The notes beneath the pieces are model-generated. The model did no database searches. It saw only the letters and a program-made list of their open reading frames with translations, and had not been told where the DNA came from. A DNA stretch of 64,000 nt from Pleionea mediterranea. GTDB taxonomy: Bacteria > Pseudomonadota > Gammaproteobacteria > Enterobacterales > Kangiellaceae. The position numbers and the translations under genes are program-made. Within the stretch, counting starts at the first letter, position 1; the number at the start of each line of letters is the position of its first letter. The stretch covers positions 62,001 to 126,000 of the forward strand of contig NZ_QGGU01000008.1 in NCBI RefSeq assembly GCF_003148745.1, in the 5' to 3' direction. Below are positions 53,734-64,000 of the stretch, piece by piece.

Positions 53734-54411
53734 ATGAGTGACTTACAACAAAAAACCGTCGGCGGTGTAATTAAAACATTTAAAGCACACCCCGGCTTTT
53801 TATTAAGTATTGCGTATTTTTCCTGGGCGGTTATTGGCATAATTTATCTGATTGTATTTTATGCGAATTTTAATATTCCCATTTTAAAAACACTTGAGAT
53901 CAGTGATGTATTATTGGCCGGACTGCAAGAGCCTCGGGTATCACTGGCATTATTTAGTGCTCTAGTCCTGGTTACTTTTATATATTACTCCACCCTATGG
54001 TCTGAAAAATTCAAAAACAAGCGGCCGCATTTATTTACGGGTAAGCGACGGTACTTTTTCAATTTGATATTTTATGTGCCAAAGAATATTGTTTTATTTC
54101 GGCTAACACTCATTATCTCCCTGATTGCATACTTTATGATTTTCCTGGAGCTGTTTATTGCAGAAGAAGTAAAGCGAATCAAAACCAGTCAGAGTAATTT
54201 TGTTCAAGCATGGCAAAACGGTGGACCCATAAAACCACAGTGTTGGTCTGGGAATGATAGTCAATGGAAATTATTGGGCACCACTACCCGGTTTATTTAC
54301 CTGTATCACTTAACCTGTGATGAGACCATTATGGTAACGGTTGAAAATGTAGAGTTAATAACACTGGAAAGCGCACAAGATAAAAAAGAAGCTTCAAAAA
54401 GCGATGACTAA
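53734..54411 (+). CDS. Predicted membrane protein of unknown function
   Basis: 225 residues from the ATG at 53734 (AAGGA 7 nt upstream); a TTG codon directly before it is also in frame. Three hydrophobic segments lie near residues 20-42, 70-90 and 118-142, with a cytoplasmic or periplasmic tail of about 75 residues containing two Cys (P-Q-C-W-S and L-T-C-D-E). I recognise no family. The IS3-family insertion begins 58 bp after its stop. Confidence 0.7.
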   Translation: MSDLQQKTVGGVIKTFKAHPGFLLSIAYFSWAVIGIIYLIVFYANFNIPILKTLEISDVLLAGLQEPRVSLALFSALVLVTFIYYSTLWSEKFKNKRPHLFTGKRRYFFNLIFYVPKNIVLFRLTLIISLIAYFMIFLELFIAEEVKRIKTSQSNFVQAWQNGGPIKPQCWSGNDSQWKLLGTTTRFIYLYHLTCDETIMVTVENVELITLESAQDKKEASKSDD

Positions 54412-54499
54412 ACTGATCATCGCTCATTTCTATTTCATAAACGTTTATAACTGTATTACTCAATAACACTGATCCGTCAACACTTTCCCGGACACTCAT

Positions 54500-55312
54500 C
54501 TACGAAACTTTATTCATCTTTTCATAATCAACCGGAGACCAATAATCATTGGTTGAGTGAAGTCTTTGTCGGTTATAAAAAACTTCAATGTAATCGAAAA
54601 TGGCTTGCTTAGCTTCTTCTCTGGTTTTAAATCGACTCTGATGGATCAGCTCAACTTTTAACGTATGAAAGAAACTTTCAGCAACGGCATTATCCCAACA
54701 ATTTCCTTTTCGGCTCATACTTTGTGTAATGCCATGGTCGGCCAGAATTTCTCTATGACTGTCCGATGCATATTGAGAACCTCGATCGGTATGCCATAAC
54801 AATCCTCGCTCTGGTTTTCGCTGCCAAATAGCCATCAGTAATGCGTTGTTAACGAGTGATGTTTTCATTTTTTTATCCATAGACCATCCAACTACTCGAC
54901 GGGAAAACAAGTCAATCACCATCGCCAGATATAACCAACCTTCATCTGTCCACACGTAGGTGATATCGCCAACCCATGTTCGATTGGGCTTATCAACCAC
55001 AAACGCTCTATTTAGTAAGTTCGGTGCAACCGGATAGTGATGTCTAGAGTCCGTAGTCGCTTTAAACTTCTTTCGTGTCTTACACTTAAGTCCTGCCAGC
55101 TTCATCAATCTGCCTATCCGTCGGCGACTGAGCTGAAAACCTTGTCGACTCAGCGCTTTCTTAATCACTCGCGTTCCACAACCGTTGCGTTGACTGTTAA
55201 AGATTTCGGTGATGAGCGGGATTAAATGCTTATCATCTAACTGCCGTGGTGAAGGCGGACGATTTAACCAGTCATAATAGCCTGAAGTGGAAACTCCGAG
55301 CATCTGACACAT
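54500..55312 (-). CDS. IS3-family transposase OrfB (DDE integrase)
   Basis: 270 residues in the plain frame. An N-terminal HTH_21 segment (G-V-S-T-S-G-Y-Y-D-W) precedes an rve integrase core with the catalytic triad in G-D-I-T-Y-V-W, H-T-D-R-G-S-Q-Y and D-N-A-V-A-E-S-F-F. It is normally made as an OrfAB fusion: on the minus strand AAAAAAG (55399-55393) is a standard -1 slippery heptamer, and the -1 frame is open from there into OrfB. Confidence 0.93.
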   Translation of the reverse strand: MCQMLGVSTSGYYDWLNRPPSPRQLDDKHLIPLITEIFNSQRNGCGTRVIKKALSRQGFQLSRRRIGRLMKLAGLKCKTRKKFKATTDSRHHYPVAPNLLNRAFVVDKPNRTWVGDITYVWTDEGWLYLAMVIDLFSRRVVGWSMDKKMKTSLVNNALLMAIWQRKPERGLLWHTDRGSQYASDSHREILADHGITQSMSRKGNCWDNAVAESFFHTLKVELIHQSRFKTREEAKQAIFDYIEVFYNRQRLHSTNDYWSPVDYEKMNKVS

Positions 55313-55359
55313 CTTTTCTATGCTGAAAGCCTCCCGATGTGCCTTTATCCAGGCACACT

Positions 55360-55596
55360 TTATTGGCTTTCTTTCGCAAAGTATGCCGTTGCCTTTTTTA
55401 GGATGTCTCTTTGCTCTTTAACGTCAGCAAGCTCCTGTTTAAGGCGCTTCAATTCATCGAACAGCTCAGCTTTAGTGACTTCTTCATTCGTCACCTCGTC
55501 ATCTTTCTCTTTATTGACCCAAGAATATAGTGTGGGTGTTTTAACACCTAATTCTCTGGCTATTTGAGCGATCGATTTATCTGATGAAATCACCAT
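55360..55596 (-). pseudogene. IS3-family OrfA, N-terminus disrupted
   Basis: An intact frame of 78 codons starts at an internal ATG (55596) and encodes the helix-turn-helix S-I-A-Q-I-A-R-E-L-G-V-K-T-P-T-L-Y-S-W plus a leucine-zipper-like tail. The usual N-terminus is encoded upstream from a GTG at 55640 (T-K-R-S-K-Q-E-Y-S-K) but in another frame, and runs into a stop after 16 codons. The join falls at CAAAG, consistent with a 13-nt deletion between two CAAAG copies. The transposase is therefore probably impaired. Confidence 0.75.
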
Positions 55597-55740
55597 TTTA
55601 ACTGCGCTTTGCTATATTCTTGCTTACTTCTTTTCGTCACTATACTGTCCTCAATTTCTAATGCTAAGTTTATATGAAATTGAGTCTCCAGATTAGTGTA
55701 GCCAGATCACACAGCTCTAAATCATAATATTTATAGTTTA

Positions 55741-56556
55741 TTACAATGAAACCTCTGTTTCATAAGACGTGAATTTACGAATATTAATAACACCCGTATC
55801 AAGTATTAAATACTGTCCCTTTATGCCGAGTAAAGTACCTTCTACTGTCGGATTTTTATCAAAGTTGTGAGACGAAATTTTAGTTGGAAACTCCATAACG
55901 GGATAACTAATTTGAGTTACTTCATCTTCAATCGATTCAATATCGTTATCAGGATGTTGCGTAATAATATTGGCAATGGAATCATTAAGCTTTTGTTTTA
56001 ATTGATTGGCGTGCGTTATTAAGTCCATATCATCAGCGTTGCCCTTTAACATGGCTCGCCAGTTGGTTTTGTCAGCAATCAAATCTTTAAACGCGACTTC
56101 AACCAATCCCGATTGTTGTCGGGTGGCAACTCGATACATTAATAGCGCTTGTGTAGCGCCTTGATCGATCCAGCGGGTGGGCACTTGAGAATGTCGGGTT
56201 ATTCCCACTTTTAAACCACTGGTATTAGATAAGTAGACATAGTGTGGAATAAAACAATTGGTTTCACCCCATTCAGGTTCCCGGCAGGTGCCTTCATGGT
56301 AATGACAAAGCTCAGGTTTCATAATACACATATCACAACGTGCCAACTTTTTCATACAAGGAAAACAATAACCTTGTGAAAAACTTTTGTTGGTTTTCCG
56401 TTCACAATTGGCGCAAAAAATATTGCCTGTATGATGAAGCTTAATGGTTTTTCCAAGAACAGGATTTAACGGAATATTTTCATCACCAACGGGTAGAAAA
56501 TATTCTACTGGTTGCGCTAAATTTGAGCGCATTTTTTTAAGTGTGCCTTGAACCAT
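55741..56556 (-). CDS. DUF2797 family protein
   Basis: A 271-residue protein with many Cys (C-A-N-C, C-F-P-C, C-D-M-C, then C-x-H-x6-C), suggesting zinc binding, and the family segment F-I-P-H-Y-V-Y-L-S-N-T-S-G-L-K-V-G-I-T-R. The middle resembles GIY-YIG nuclease folds (Y-L-S-N-T-S, K-V-G-I-T). Function unknown. It stands alone, 28 bp from the right end of the IS. Confidence 0.85.
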   Translation of the reverse strand: MVQGTLKKMRSNLAQPVEYFLPVGDENIPLNPVLGKTIKLHHTGNIFCANCERKTNKSFSQGYCFPCMKKLARCDMCIMKPELCHYHEGTCREPEWGETNCFIPHYVYLSNTSGLKVGITRHSQVPTRWIDQGATQALLMYRVATRQQSGLVEVAFKDLIADKTNWRAMLKGNADDMDLITHANQLKQKLNDSIANIITQHPDNDIESIEDEVTQISYPVMEFPTKISSHNFDKNPTVEGTLLGIKGQYLILDTGVINIRKFTSYETEVSL

Positions 56557-56677
56557 AGTTTTATCTTAATCAATAACGTTTAATGCCGGTAGTGTTACAA
56601 AAATAATGAGTGAAGAAAAGTAAAAGATGTTTTTTATGGCATAACCACACTATTGCAAAACAATTGTTCGACTCAAT

Positions 56678-56709
56678 AAAAAGCCGAGCAGAATACTGCC
56701 CGGCTTTTT
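56678..56709 (-). terminator. Intrinsic terminator of the beta-solenoid gene
   Basis: A 14-bp stem (56678-56691 with 56696-56709) has a 4-nt loop. One position is G-U in the leftward RNA and A/C in the rightward RNA, and the T run follows leftward. It serves the minus-strand gene at 56732. Confidence 0.88.
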
Positions 56710-56731
56710 AGAAAGAAAGTCAGAAGCTTGA

Positions 56732-57550
56732 CTACTTCATATTCACTTTGCCTTTTACATCCTTCATGGAGAGCCCACCACTGCCCTCTTCAATAACAGT
56801 GACACCTTGTGCTAAATCCACCAGTGAAATGCCACCAGAGCCGTCATCGATGGTGACATGACCTTTAATGCCGGTAATGCTCATACTGCCGGAACCATCT
56901 TCAATATCAAGTGTGCTGGCAAGATTGGAAACATTGATACTTCCGGAACCATCATCAATCACTACTTTTCCAGAAACCTTGGTTACAGTAATACTGCCAG
57001 AACCATCATCAATGGTTAATTCGCCATCAATATCATTCACCGTAATGCTGCCTGAACTATCGTTAATATCCAGGTTACCCTTGATACCCGATACCTCAAT
57101 AGAACCGGATCCATCGCGAATAGTTAAGTCATTTGAAATATTAATAATATCGATTTCACCGGATCCATCTTTTACTTTTAATTTAAAATGATCAGGCAGT
57201 TCAACCGTCAAATCGATAGAAGGACTTTCACCCCACCAGTTACTGTCATTGTTTGGATTTGCATCAGAAACCAAGTATGCAACTTCATCTTCTGACGTTA
57301 AGCTGAGTTCGTAGTTATCTTTGTCCACTTTAAGATCAGCCGACACTTTTATATGTGACAGTTCAGAGTTTCCTTTAATGGTTAAGGAGCCAGCGCCAGC
57401 TTTGATTGATAATGAATTCAGATTGGCTGCAGATATTTCTAAAGATTCAGTTTTTTCAATATCGAAATCACCCGCGTTAACGTTATTGGTGATGATCCCG
57501 GTCGACAATGTCATCGCACACAACAAACTAAGCTTTGATTTTACGTTCAT
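56732..57550 (-). CDS. Secreted beta-solenoid repeat protein (DUF4097-like)
   Basis: A 272-residue protein with a signal peptide (1-26, N-V-N-A) and a ribosome site AATGGAAG before ATG. Residues about 130-270 are seven or eight 18-residue repeats of the form (D/E)-x-(T/V)-I-x-D-G-S-G-S-I-x-V-x-x-(I/V)-x-G. Such regular strands with D-G-S-G turns fit a right-handed beta-helix. DUF4097-type proteins are often exported. No enzymatic motif is seen. Confidence 0.83.
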   Translation of the reverse strand: MNVKSKLSLLCAMTLSTGIITNNVNAGDFDIEKTESLEISAANLNSLSIKAGAGSLTIKGNSELSHIKVSADLKVDKDNYELSLTSEDEVAYLVSDANPNNDSNWWGESPSIDLTVELPDHFKLKVKDGSGEIDIINISNDLTIRDGSGSIEVSGIKGNLDINDSSGSITVNDIDGELTIDDGSGSITVTKVSGKVVIDDGSGSINVSNLASTLDIEDGSGSMSITGIKGHVTIDDGSGGISLVDLAQGVTVIEEGSGGLSMKDVKGKVNMK

Positions 57551-57752
57551 CTTCCATTCCTTAATAGATTGAGTTTTTTAAGAGAGTTAAATGCTTGTTA
57601 TAAGCTAGAGATAGCAACTATCGTTCCAATTATTTAATTTATAATAATCAATAACTTATGATTTTCAGCTCTCCCATCTTGAGTTTAGACGTGACGATAA
57701 TGTAAAAGGTTTGGTCAATATAACCAATTTTGGAAGCCTAAGCCTTAATTGG

Positions 57753-58649
57753 CTAAACAGTCGCTGAAAATACCTGATGGACGAGCGATATAAAAGCTTC
57801 TATTTGAGGCTTATGTCTGTTTTGCTGCAAACAAATAATACCCAGCGTAAAAGGATTTGGTGCAACAGGCGATGATAACTGAGCCACCTTATCCTTTAAT
57901 GGACTGTTTTGCAGTACAGGCTCAGGCACCAGCGCAATACCGCAGCCTAAGGCTACCATACTGACTATCGCCTCATGGCCAGAGACATTGGCATAGATTT
58001 CAGGGTTGATAGACATTCGTTGCAGCCAGTTTTGTGTATGCGTACGCCCTGGCCCTGACTCCGCCATGACTATCGGCATATTGTCCCAGTCGATCTCATG
58101 GCTACTGAATACACGATTTGACTCAACGTATTTTTTGGGTGCAATCACTTTCAATGAAATGATATCCAGTGGATAAAAATAAAATTCTTCGGGTATTTTT
58201 TCTGACGCAACCGCAAAGGCAATATCGGAGTGTTGCTTTTTAACCTTTGAAAACGCAACGCTCACATCACCAGTTTCTAAATCAATGTTTAATCCCGGAT
58301 GTTGACGGCGGAAAGGTTCGATCAATTGCGGTAAATAATTGTGAGCCGCGGTCACCGTGCAATATAAAGATAACTTACCGGTCAGCTCTAACGAATAACG
58401 GTCAAAATCACTGGTCAATCGTTGCCATTCCTTAGTTACCTTTTCAGCAAATAACCGAAACCGTTGCCCTGCTTCCGTTAAAACGACCTGGCGATTGTCC
58501 CTTTGAAATAAAGACTGCTTAGTCTCATGCTCAAGTCGCTGCATCATACGACTTAAGGTAGATGGACTCACATGTATTGTCTCCGCCGTTTTAGCAAAAT
58601 GCAGTGTATCAGCCAACACTAAAAATGCCTGAATAACTTTTAAATCCAT
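57753..58649 (-). CDS. ilvY: LysR-family activator IlvY
   Basis: A 298-residue LysR regulator with an N-terminal winged helix (F-L-V-L-A-D-T-L-H-F-A-K-T-A-E) and a substrate-binding domain. It is divergent from ilvC, exactly as in E. coli, where IlvY senses acetolactate and acetohydroxybutyrate and activates ilvC. Confidence 0.95.
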   Translation of the reverse strand: MDLKVIQAFLVLADTLHFAKTAETIHVSPSTLSRMMQRLEHETKQSLFQRDNRQVVLTEAGQRFRLFAEKVTKEWQRLTSDFDRYSLELTGKLSLYCTVTAAHNYLPQLIEPFRRQHPGLNIDLETGDVSVAFSKVKKQHSDIAFAVASEKIPEEFYFYPLDIISLKVIAPKKYVESNRVFSSHEIDWDNMPIVMAESGPGRTHTQNWLQRMSINPEIYANVSGHEAIVSMVALGCGIALVPEPVLQNSPLKDKVAQLSSPVAPNPFTLGIICLQQNRHKPQIEAFISLVHQVFSATV

Positions 58650-58701
58650 TCAAAACTCTCAATAGCCATTATCAACCAATTCAATTTCCTTATCATATTA
58701 T

Positions 58702-58749
58702 ATTGCATTTTTTGCAATCACAAGTTGCCAATATATCGTTTTACGCAAC
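58702..58749. promoter_or_regulatory. Candidate IlvY operators
   Basis: Two dyads lie in the ilvY/ilvC divergent region: ATTGCA-N5-TGCAAT (58702-58718) and GTTGC-N16-GCAAC (58724-58749). TTGC/GCAA half-sites separated this way fit LysR-type binding. The pairing with IlvY is inferred from position. Confidence 0.65.
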
Positions 58750-58822
58750 TTTAAAAAATATTTAGCCTAAGAGTGTTGTTATTTAATCTAATTTTGCCAC
58801 ACCACTTATCAGGGACTACATT

Positions 58823-60319
58823 ATGAGTAATTACTTCAATCAATTGCCGTTTCGGTTACAGCGTCAGCAATTAGGTCAATGTCGATTCATGTCTAAAGAT
58901 GAATTTGAACAGGGCTGTGATGCATTAAAAAATAAATCAATCGTAATTATCGGCTGCGGCGCTCAGGGATTGAACCAAGGCCTTAATATGCGTGACTCAG
59001 GCTTATCCGTCAGTTATGCTCTGCGGGATGAAGCCATTAAACAACAAAGAACATCTTGGCAGCGAGCAACGCAGAACGGGTTTAAAGTTGCCAGTTTCAA
59101 TCATCTGATACCCAAGGCCGATGTGGTGTATAACCTCACGCCCGATAAGCAACATCAAAGCGTGGTTGAAACAATCATGCCACTAATGAAACAAGGAGCA
59201 ACTCTCGCCTACTCGCACGGATTTAACATTGTTGAGCAAGCTCAATCAATCCGCAGCGATATCACCGTCATCATGTGTGCACCAAAATGCCCCGGTACAG
59301 AGGTTCGTGAAGAATACAAACGCGGATTTGGTGTACCCACTTTAATTGCCGTGCATCCAGAAAACGATCCCTACAATAAAGGTTTGGAGCAAGCCAAAGC
59401 ATTGGCTTCAGCTACCGGCGGCGACCGCGCAGGTGTACTTGAGTCTTCTTTTATTGCTGAAGTTAAGTCGGATCTTATGGGTGAACAAACCATATTATGC
59501 GGCATGTTACAAACCGCTTCGATTTTGGCGTTTGACTTTATGACCGCCAGCAAAATTGATTCTGGCTATGCCGCTAAGCTGATACAAAATGGACTCGAAG
59601 TTATCACCGAAGCATTAAAGGTGGGCGGTATTAGCCACATGATGGATAGGCTTAACAACCCGTCAAAACTTGCGGCAAATCAATTATCTGAACAAGCCAA
59701 AGAAATACTGCGGCCATTATTTACAGAACATATGGATAATATTTTATCGGGTCATTTTTCTACCAAGATGATTGAAGACTGGCACAACAATGATAAGCAA
59801 CTATTAAGTTGGCGACAGCAAACCAGTGAGCTTGCATTTGAACATGCAGCAACAACAGATGAATATATACCTGAACAACACTATTTTGATAAAAGCATTT
59901 TTCTGGTTGCAATGATTAAAGCTGGTGTTGAATTATCTTTTGAACTAATGGTAGAAAGTGGCATATTACCCGAGTCGGCCTACTATGAATCGTTGCATGA
60001 AGTCCCGCTAATTGCGAATACTATTGCTCGTAAACGATTGCATGAAATGAATGTGGTTATTTCTGATACCGCTGAATATGGTAATTACTTATTCACTAAT
60101 AAAGCACTTACTTTGCTTCAAAATCAGCTAATGCCTCAAATTACCGAACAGTTAAACACTCAGCTTATGGGACATAGCCTTGATGTGAGTGACTATCAAG
60201 TGGAAAACCAAATGCTCAAAATGGCAAACGATTCTATTCGCAACCATCCAGTAGAGCTTGTTGGTCGGAAACTTCGAGCCTATATGAAAGACATGAAAGC
60301 AGTCACATTAAAACAATAA
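58823..60319 (+). CDS. ilvC: Ketol-acid reductoisomerase, class II (long form)
   Basis: A 498-residue KARI, the long form of Enterobacterales and Vibrio (about 491). The NADPH-binding loop is [12 protein letters not shown]. Two KARI C-terminal knotted domains (from about 210 and 350) follow; [16 protein letters not shown] carries the magnesium ligands. It catalyses the second step of valine/isoleucine synthesis. Confidence 0.97.
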   Translation: MSNYFNQLPFRLQRQQLGQCRFMSKDEFEQGCDALKNKSIVIIGCGAQGLNQGLNMRDSGLSVSYALRDEAIKQQRTSWQRATQNGFKVASFNHLIPKADVVYNLTPDKQHQSVVETIMPLMKQGATLAYSHGFNIVEQAQSIRSDITVIMCAPKCPGTEVREEYKRGFGVPTLIAVHPENDPYNKGLEQAKALASATGGDRAGVLESSFIAEVKSDLMGEQTILCGMLQTASILAFDFMTASKIDSGYAAKLIQNGLEVITEALKVGGISHMMDRLNNPSKLAANQLSEQAKEILRPLFTEHMDNILSGHFSTKMIEDWHNNDKQLLSWRQQTSELAFEHAATTDEYIPEQHYFDKSIFLVAMIKAGVELSFELMVESGILPESAYYESLHEVPLIANTIARKRLHEMNVVISDTAEYGNYLFTNKALTLLQNQLMPQITEQLNTQLMGHSLDVSDYQVENQMLKMANDSIRNHPVELVGRKLRAYMKDMKAVTLKQ

Positions 60320-60385
60320 AAAATTGTAGTAAGTGTATTTCCACTGCGAAACTAAAGTCGAAGATTTGTATGTGAGCCTAAAAAG

Positions 60386-60447
60386 AGCTGGTTTAACATG
60401 AGACTGCTCTGTGACTGGAGACTGTAACTAACTTATTTAAACCAGCT
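60386..60447. terminator. Inverted repeat between convergent ilvC and M24 peptidase genes
   Basis: An 11-bp perfect stem (60386-60396 with 60437-60447, A-G-C-T-G-G-T-T-T-A-A) spans a 40-nt loop with no strong T run. A weak bidirectional terminator is possible. Confidence 0.4.
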
Positions 60448-60458
60448 TTAACATTTTA

Positions 60459-61871
60459 TTAATGAACAAAATGAAACTCTGTTTGACGACCACCGACATA
60501 ATAAACTTGATTACCATCGTATAGTGCCGTTTGCTCCAACATTACCTGTATCCATTGATTGTTCCATTCTGGCAACTGAACCTTTACGTTACCTTCTATA
60601 GCGTAGGCTGTATTTGGGTACAATAACCAATCACCTTTAACCGGTGTTGCATTCTGATTATCCCACATACCAATGGTTGGCCCAGAGGCATGACCGACAA
60701 AACCGATAGGATGCGTATAGATACTGGCGTTCAAATTAAGAGATGCAGCGCTTGATTTGGCACGATCTAAAATTTCATTACCGCTCAAACCCGTTTTAAA
60801 TTCTGCGGTTAATGAATCTTGCCATAAATTTCCGGCTGCCATAACCACTTTAATCCCTGTGGGTAATTCTGTTTCACCCATTTTTGCCACATAAGCCATT
60901 TCCTGAGTATCGGTGCATAAATTCAGGTAACAAATCCCAACATCGGTATGCAAAATATCACCGGGTAAAATTGTTCGGTTGGATCGACCAAAAAAACTAC
61001 TGTACTCACGATTATCGTCACCCATTCTCTGGGTACTAACCGAGGGTTGGAACCACGGAGTAAGCCCTAGTGATTCAAAACGTTCCCGGATATACCAGGC
61101 AACATCATCTGCTGTGGTTATACCTGGTGTGATCACTTGTCGTGAAAAAGCTTCAGCGATCACACGGCGCGCCAATTTAACAACATGCGGGTAAATATTT
61201 ATCTCTGGCTCGGTTCGAGTTTCCAGCCAACGGACCACCAGTGACTCGGCGCTGGTTAAACGGTTAACGTATTTTTTCGGTAATGAAGCTCGTAACTGTT
61301 GATGAAGTCCGGTAGTTAAACCGTCCGCCAATGCCCAGTGTTGACTGGTATTAATGCCTATTTTTTCAGGATCATACTCAGCAACCAGTTCGGCGAGTCG
61401 TTGCCATTGAGAGTCTATGGTTCCACCCTGCCATCGTGTCGGGTAAAAGTCGCCAATGGCGTAACGGCTAACACTGAATCGTTCGACCTTGTCATTTTTA
61501 CGGGCAAAAACCAATATGGTCGTTCGACGAGCTGCAAAGGTGGGTTGAGGTACCAGTGTATAAAATAAAGCGTCCTCTCCATATTCTCGATTGATGACAA
61601 TCCACATATCAAGATCAGACTGACGCATCAGTTCAGGTAGTAAGTGATCAAGGCGATACTTTACTATGTCGTTGATCGGTTTTATGCGTTCGCGCGGTGA
61701 CAATACGCGACCTAAACTGTCAACTTTTAACCCCTGCTGAAACAACTCGTTATTGTCAAATGTCGCTGAACGCTGTAAGAGATCGTTGGTAGAATATTCT
61801 TTAGCCTGGGAAACTATTGAAGATAAAAACATCAAACTAATAAAAGTTATACTACTTTTAAACCGAAACAT
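60459..61871 (-). CDS. Secreted M24 family Xaa-Pro-type peptidase
   Basis: 470 residues with a Sec signal peptide (1-23, S-Q-A). An N-terminal creatinase-like domain precedes a C-terminal pita-bread metallo-domain with metal ligands in H-T-D-V-G-I, C-T-D-T-Q-E-M, T-H-P-I-G-F-V-G-H, A-I-E-G-N-V and M-L-E-Q-T-A. Likely a periplasmic proline-specific aminopeptidase. A good ribosome site (AGGTGG) precedes the ATG. Confidence 0.88.
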   Translation of the reverse strand: MFRFKSSITFISLMFLSSIVSQAKEYSTNDLLQRSATFDNNELFQQGLKVDSLGRVLSPRERIKPINDIVKYRLDHLLPELMRQSDLDMWIVINREYGEDALFYTLVPQPTFAARRTTILVFARKNDKVERFSVSRYAIGDFYPTRWQGGTIDSQWQRLAELVAEYDPEKIGINTSQHWALADGLTTGLHQQLRASLPKKYVNRLTSAESLVVRWLETRTEPEINIYPHVVKLARRVIAEAFSRQVITPGITTADDVAWYIRERFESLGLTPWFQPSVSTQRMGDDNREYSSFFGRSNRTILPGDILHTDVGICYLNLCTDTQEMAYVAKMGETELPTGIKVVMAAGNLWQDSLTAEFKTGLSGNEILDRAKSSAASLNLNASIYTHPIGFVGHASGPTIGMWDNQNATPVKGDWLLYPNTAYAIEGNVKVQLPEWNNQWIQVMLEQTALYDGNQVYYVGGRQTEFHFVH

Positions 61872-61933
61872 GCGCCCACCTTTATTGTAATTAATTATTA
61901 TTACCAGTATTTCGAATATAGTTTTGGTTCTGG

Positions 61934-64000
<2,067 letters not shown>

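Larger units (their letters stand above)
54470..55709 (-). mobile_element. IS3-family insertion sequence, 1240 bp, with 3-bp target duplication
   Basis: The ends are imperfect 28-bp inverted repeats starting TGATC (20 of 28 identical), at 54470-54497 and 55682-55709. Both sides are flanked by the trinucleotide CAC (54467-54469 and 55710-55712), a 3-bp target duplication usual for this family. Inside are orfA and orfB, read on the minus strand, with a frameshift window. It separates the membrane protein gene from the DUF2797 gene. Confidence 0.93.

Noticed and set aside
57191-57752. Plus-strand frames opposite the beta-solenoid gene and opposite the flg and pdh genes
   Set aside because: They mirror the codon pattern of the real genes on the other strand and have no domain resemblance or ribosome sites.

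Overview
The window reads as a chromosomal segment of a motile, low-to-middle GC marine-type gammaproteobacterium. Support comes from the FlrA/FlrB/FlrC sigma54 cascade, the gene order flgN-flgM-flgA divergent from cheV-cheR-flgB to flgL (as in Vibrio and Shewanella), the divergent ilvY/ilvC pair, and a PepN of the gammaproteobacterial type. A Kangiella/Aliikangiella-like relative is possible, but I cannot fix the genus from sequence alone. Layout: 1-4718 (minus) is a chemotaxis operon: STAS protein, CheY, CheA, two CheW and a receptor cut by the window edge. 4818-10482 (minus) is fliEFGHIJ. 10504-14978 (minus) is flrC, flrB and flrA. 15285-24291 (minus) is a tightly overlapping operon for CMP-legionaminic acid (legB, legC, legG, legI, legH, ptmE, legF), headed by a TPR-glycosyltransferase of FlmG type, so the flagellins are probably glycosylated with a nonulosonic acid. 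25095-30565 (plus) holds two short flagellins, flaG, fliD, fliS, fliT and a GNAT acetyltransferase. 30634-43799 (minus) is flgBCDEFGHIJKL with cheR and cheV. 44075-45622 (plus) is flgA, flgM and flgN. The rest is ordinary chromosome: a small secreted protein behind a c-di-GMP-I (GEMM-I) riboswitch, a zinc-ribbon protein, pepN, a 2-oxoacid dehydrogenase E1alpha/E1beta/E2 operon, a membrane protein, a complete IS3-family element with inverted repeats and a 3-bp target duplication, a DUF2797 protein, a beta-solenoid secreted protein, ilvY/ilvC, a secreted M24 peptidase, ligA, and the last codons of a gene that may be zipA. Control signals can be read directly. Sigma54-type (GG-N10-GC) promoters precede flrB, flgB, fliD and flgA. 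Near-perfect sigma28 promoters precede both flagellins and fliD. FlrA keeps the FleQ residues that bind c-di-GMP, so the window has two candidate c-di-GMP outputs. The most striking feature lies around the flagellin promoters. Eight small stem-loops have different stems but the same 7-nt loop, TTCTCAG. Five lie in the predicted 5' leaders of the two sigma28-driven flagellin mRNAs, one of them starting at the 5' end of each leader. The other three lie upstream of the first sigma28 promoter, between a leftward sigma54-type promoter (24819-24834) and a leftward intrinsic terminator (24561-24594). The wobble pairs suggest that these three fold as leftward RNA and the other five as rightward RNA. 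I therefore propose an undescribed, roughly 245-nt sigma54-dependent small RNA. It would present CUGAGAA loops that can kiss the UUCUCAG loops in both flagellin mRNA leaders. This is inference from sequence only.
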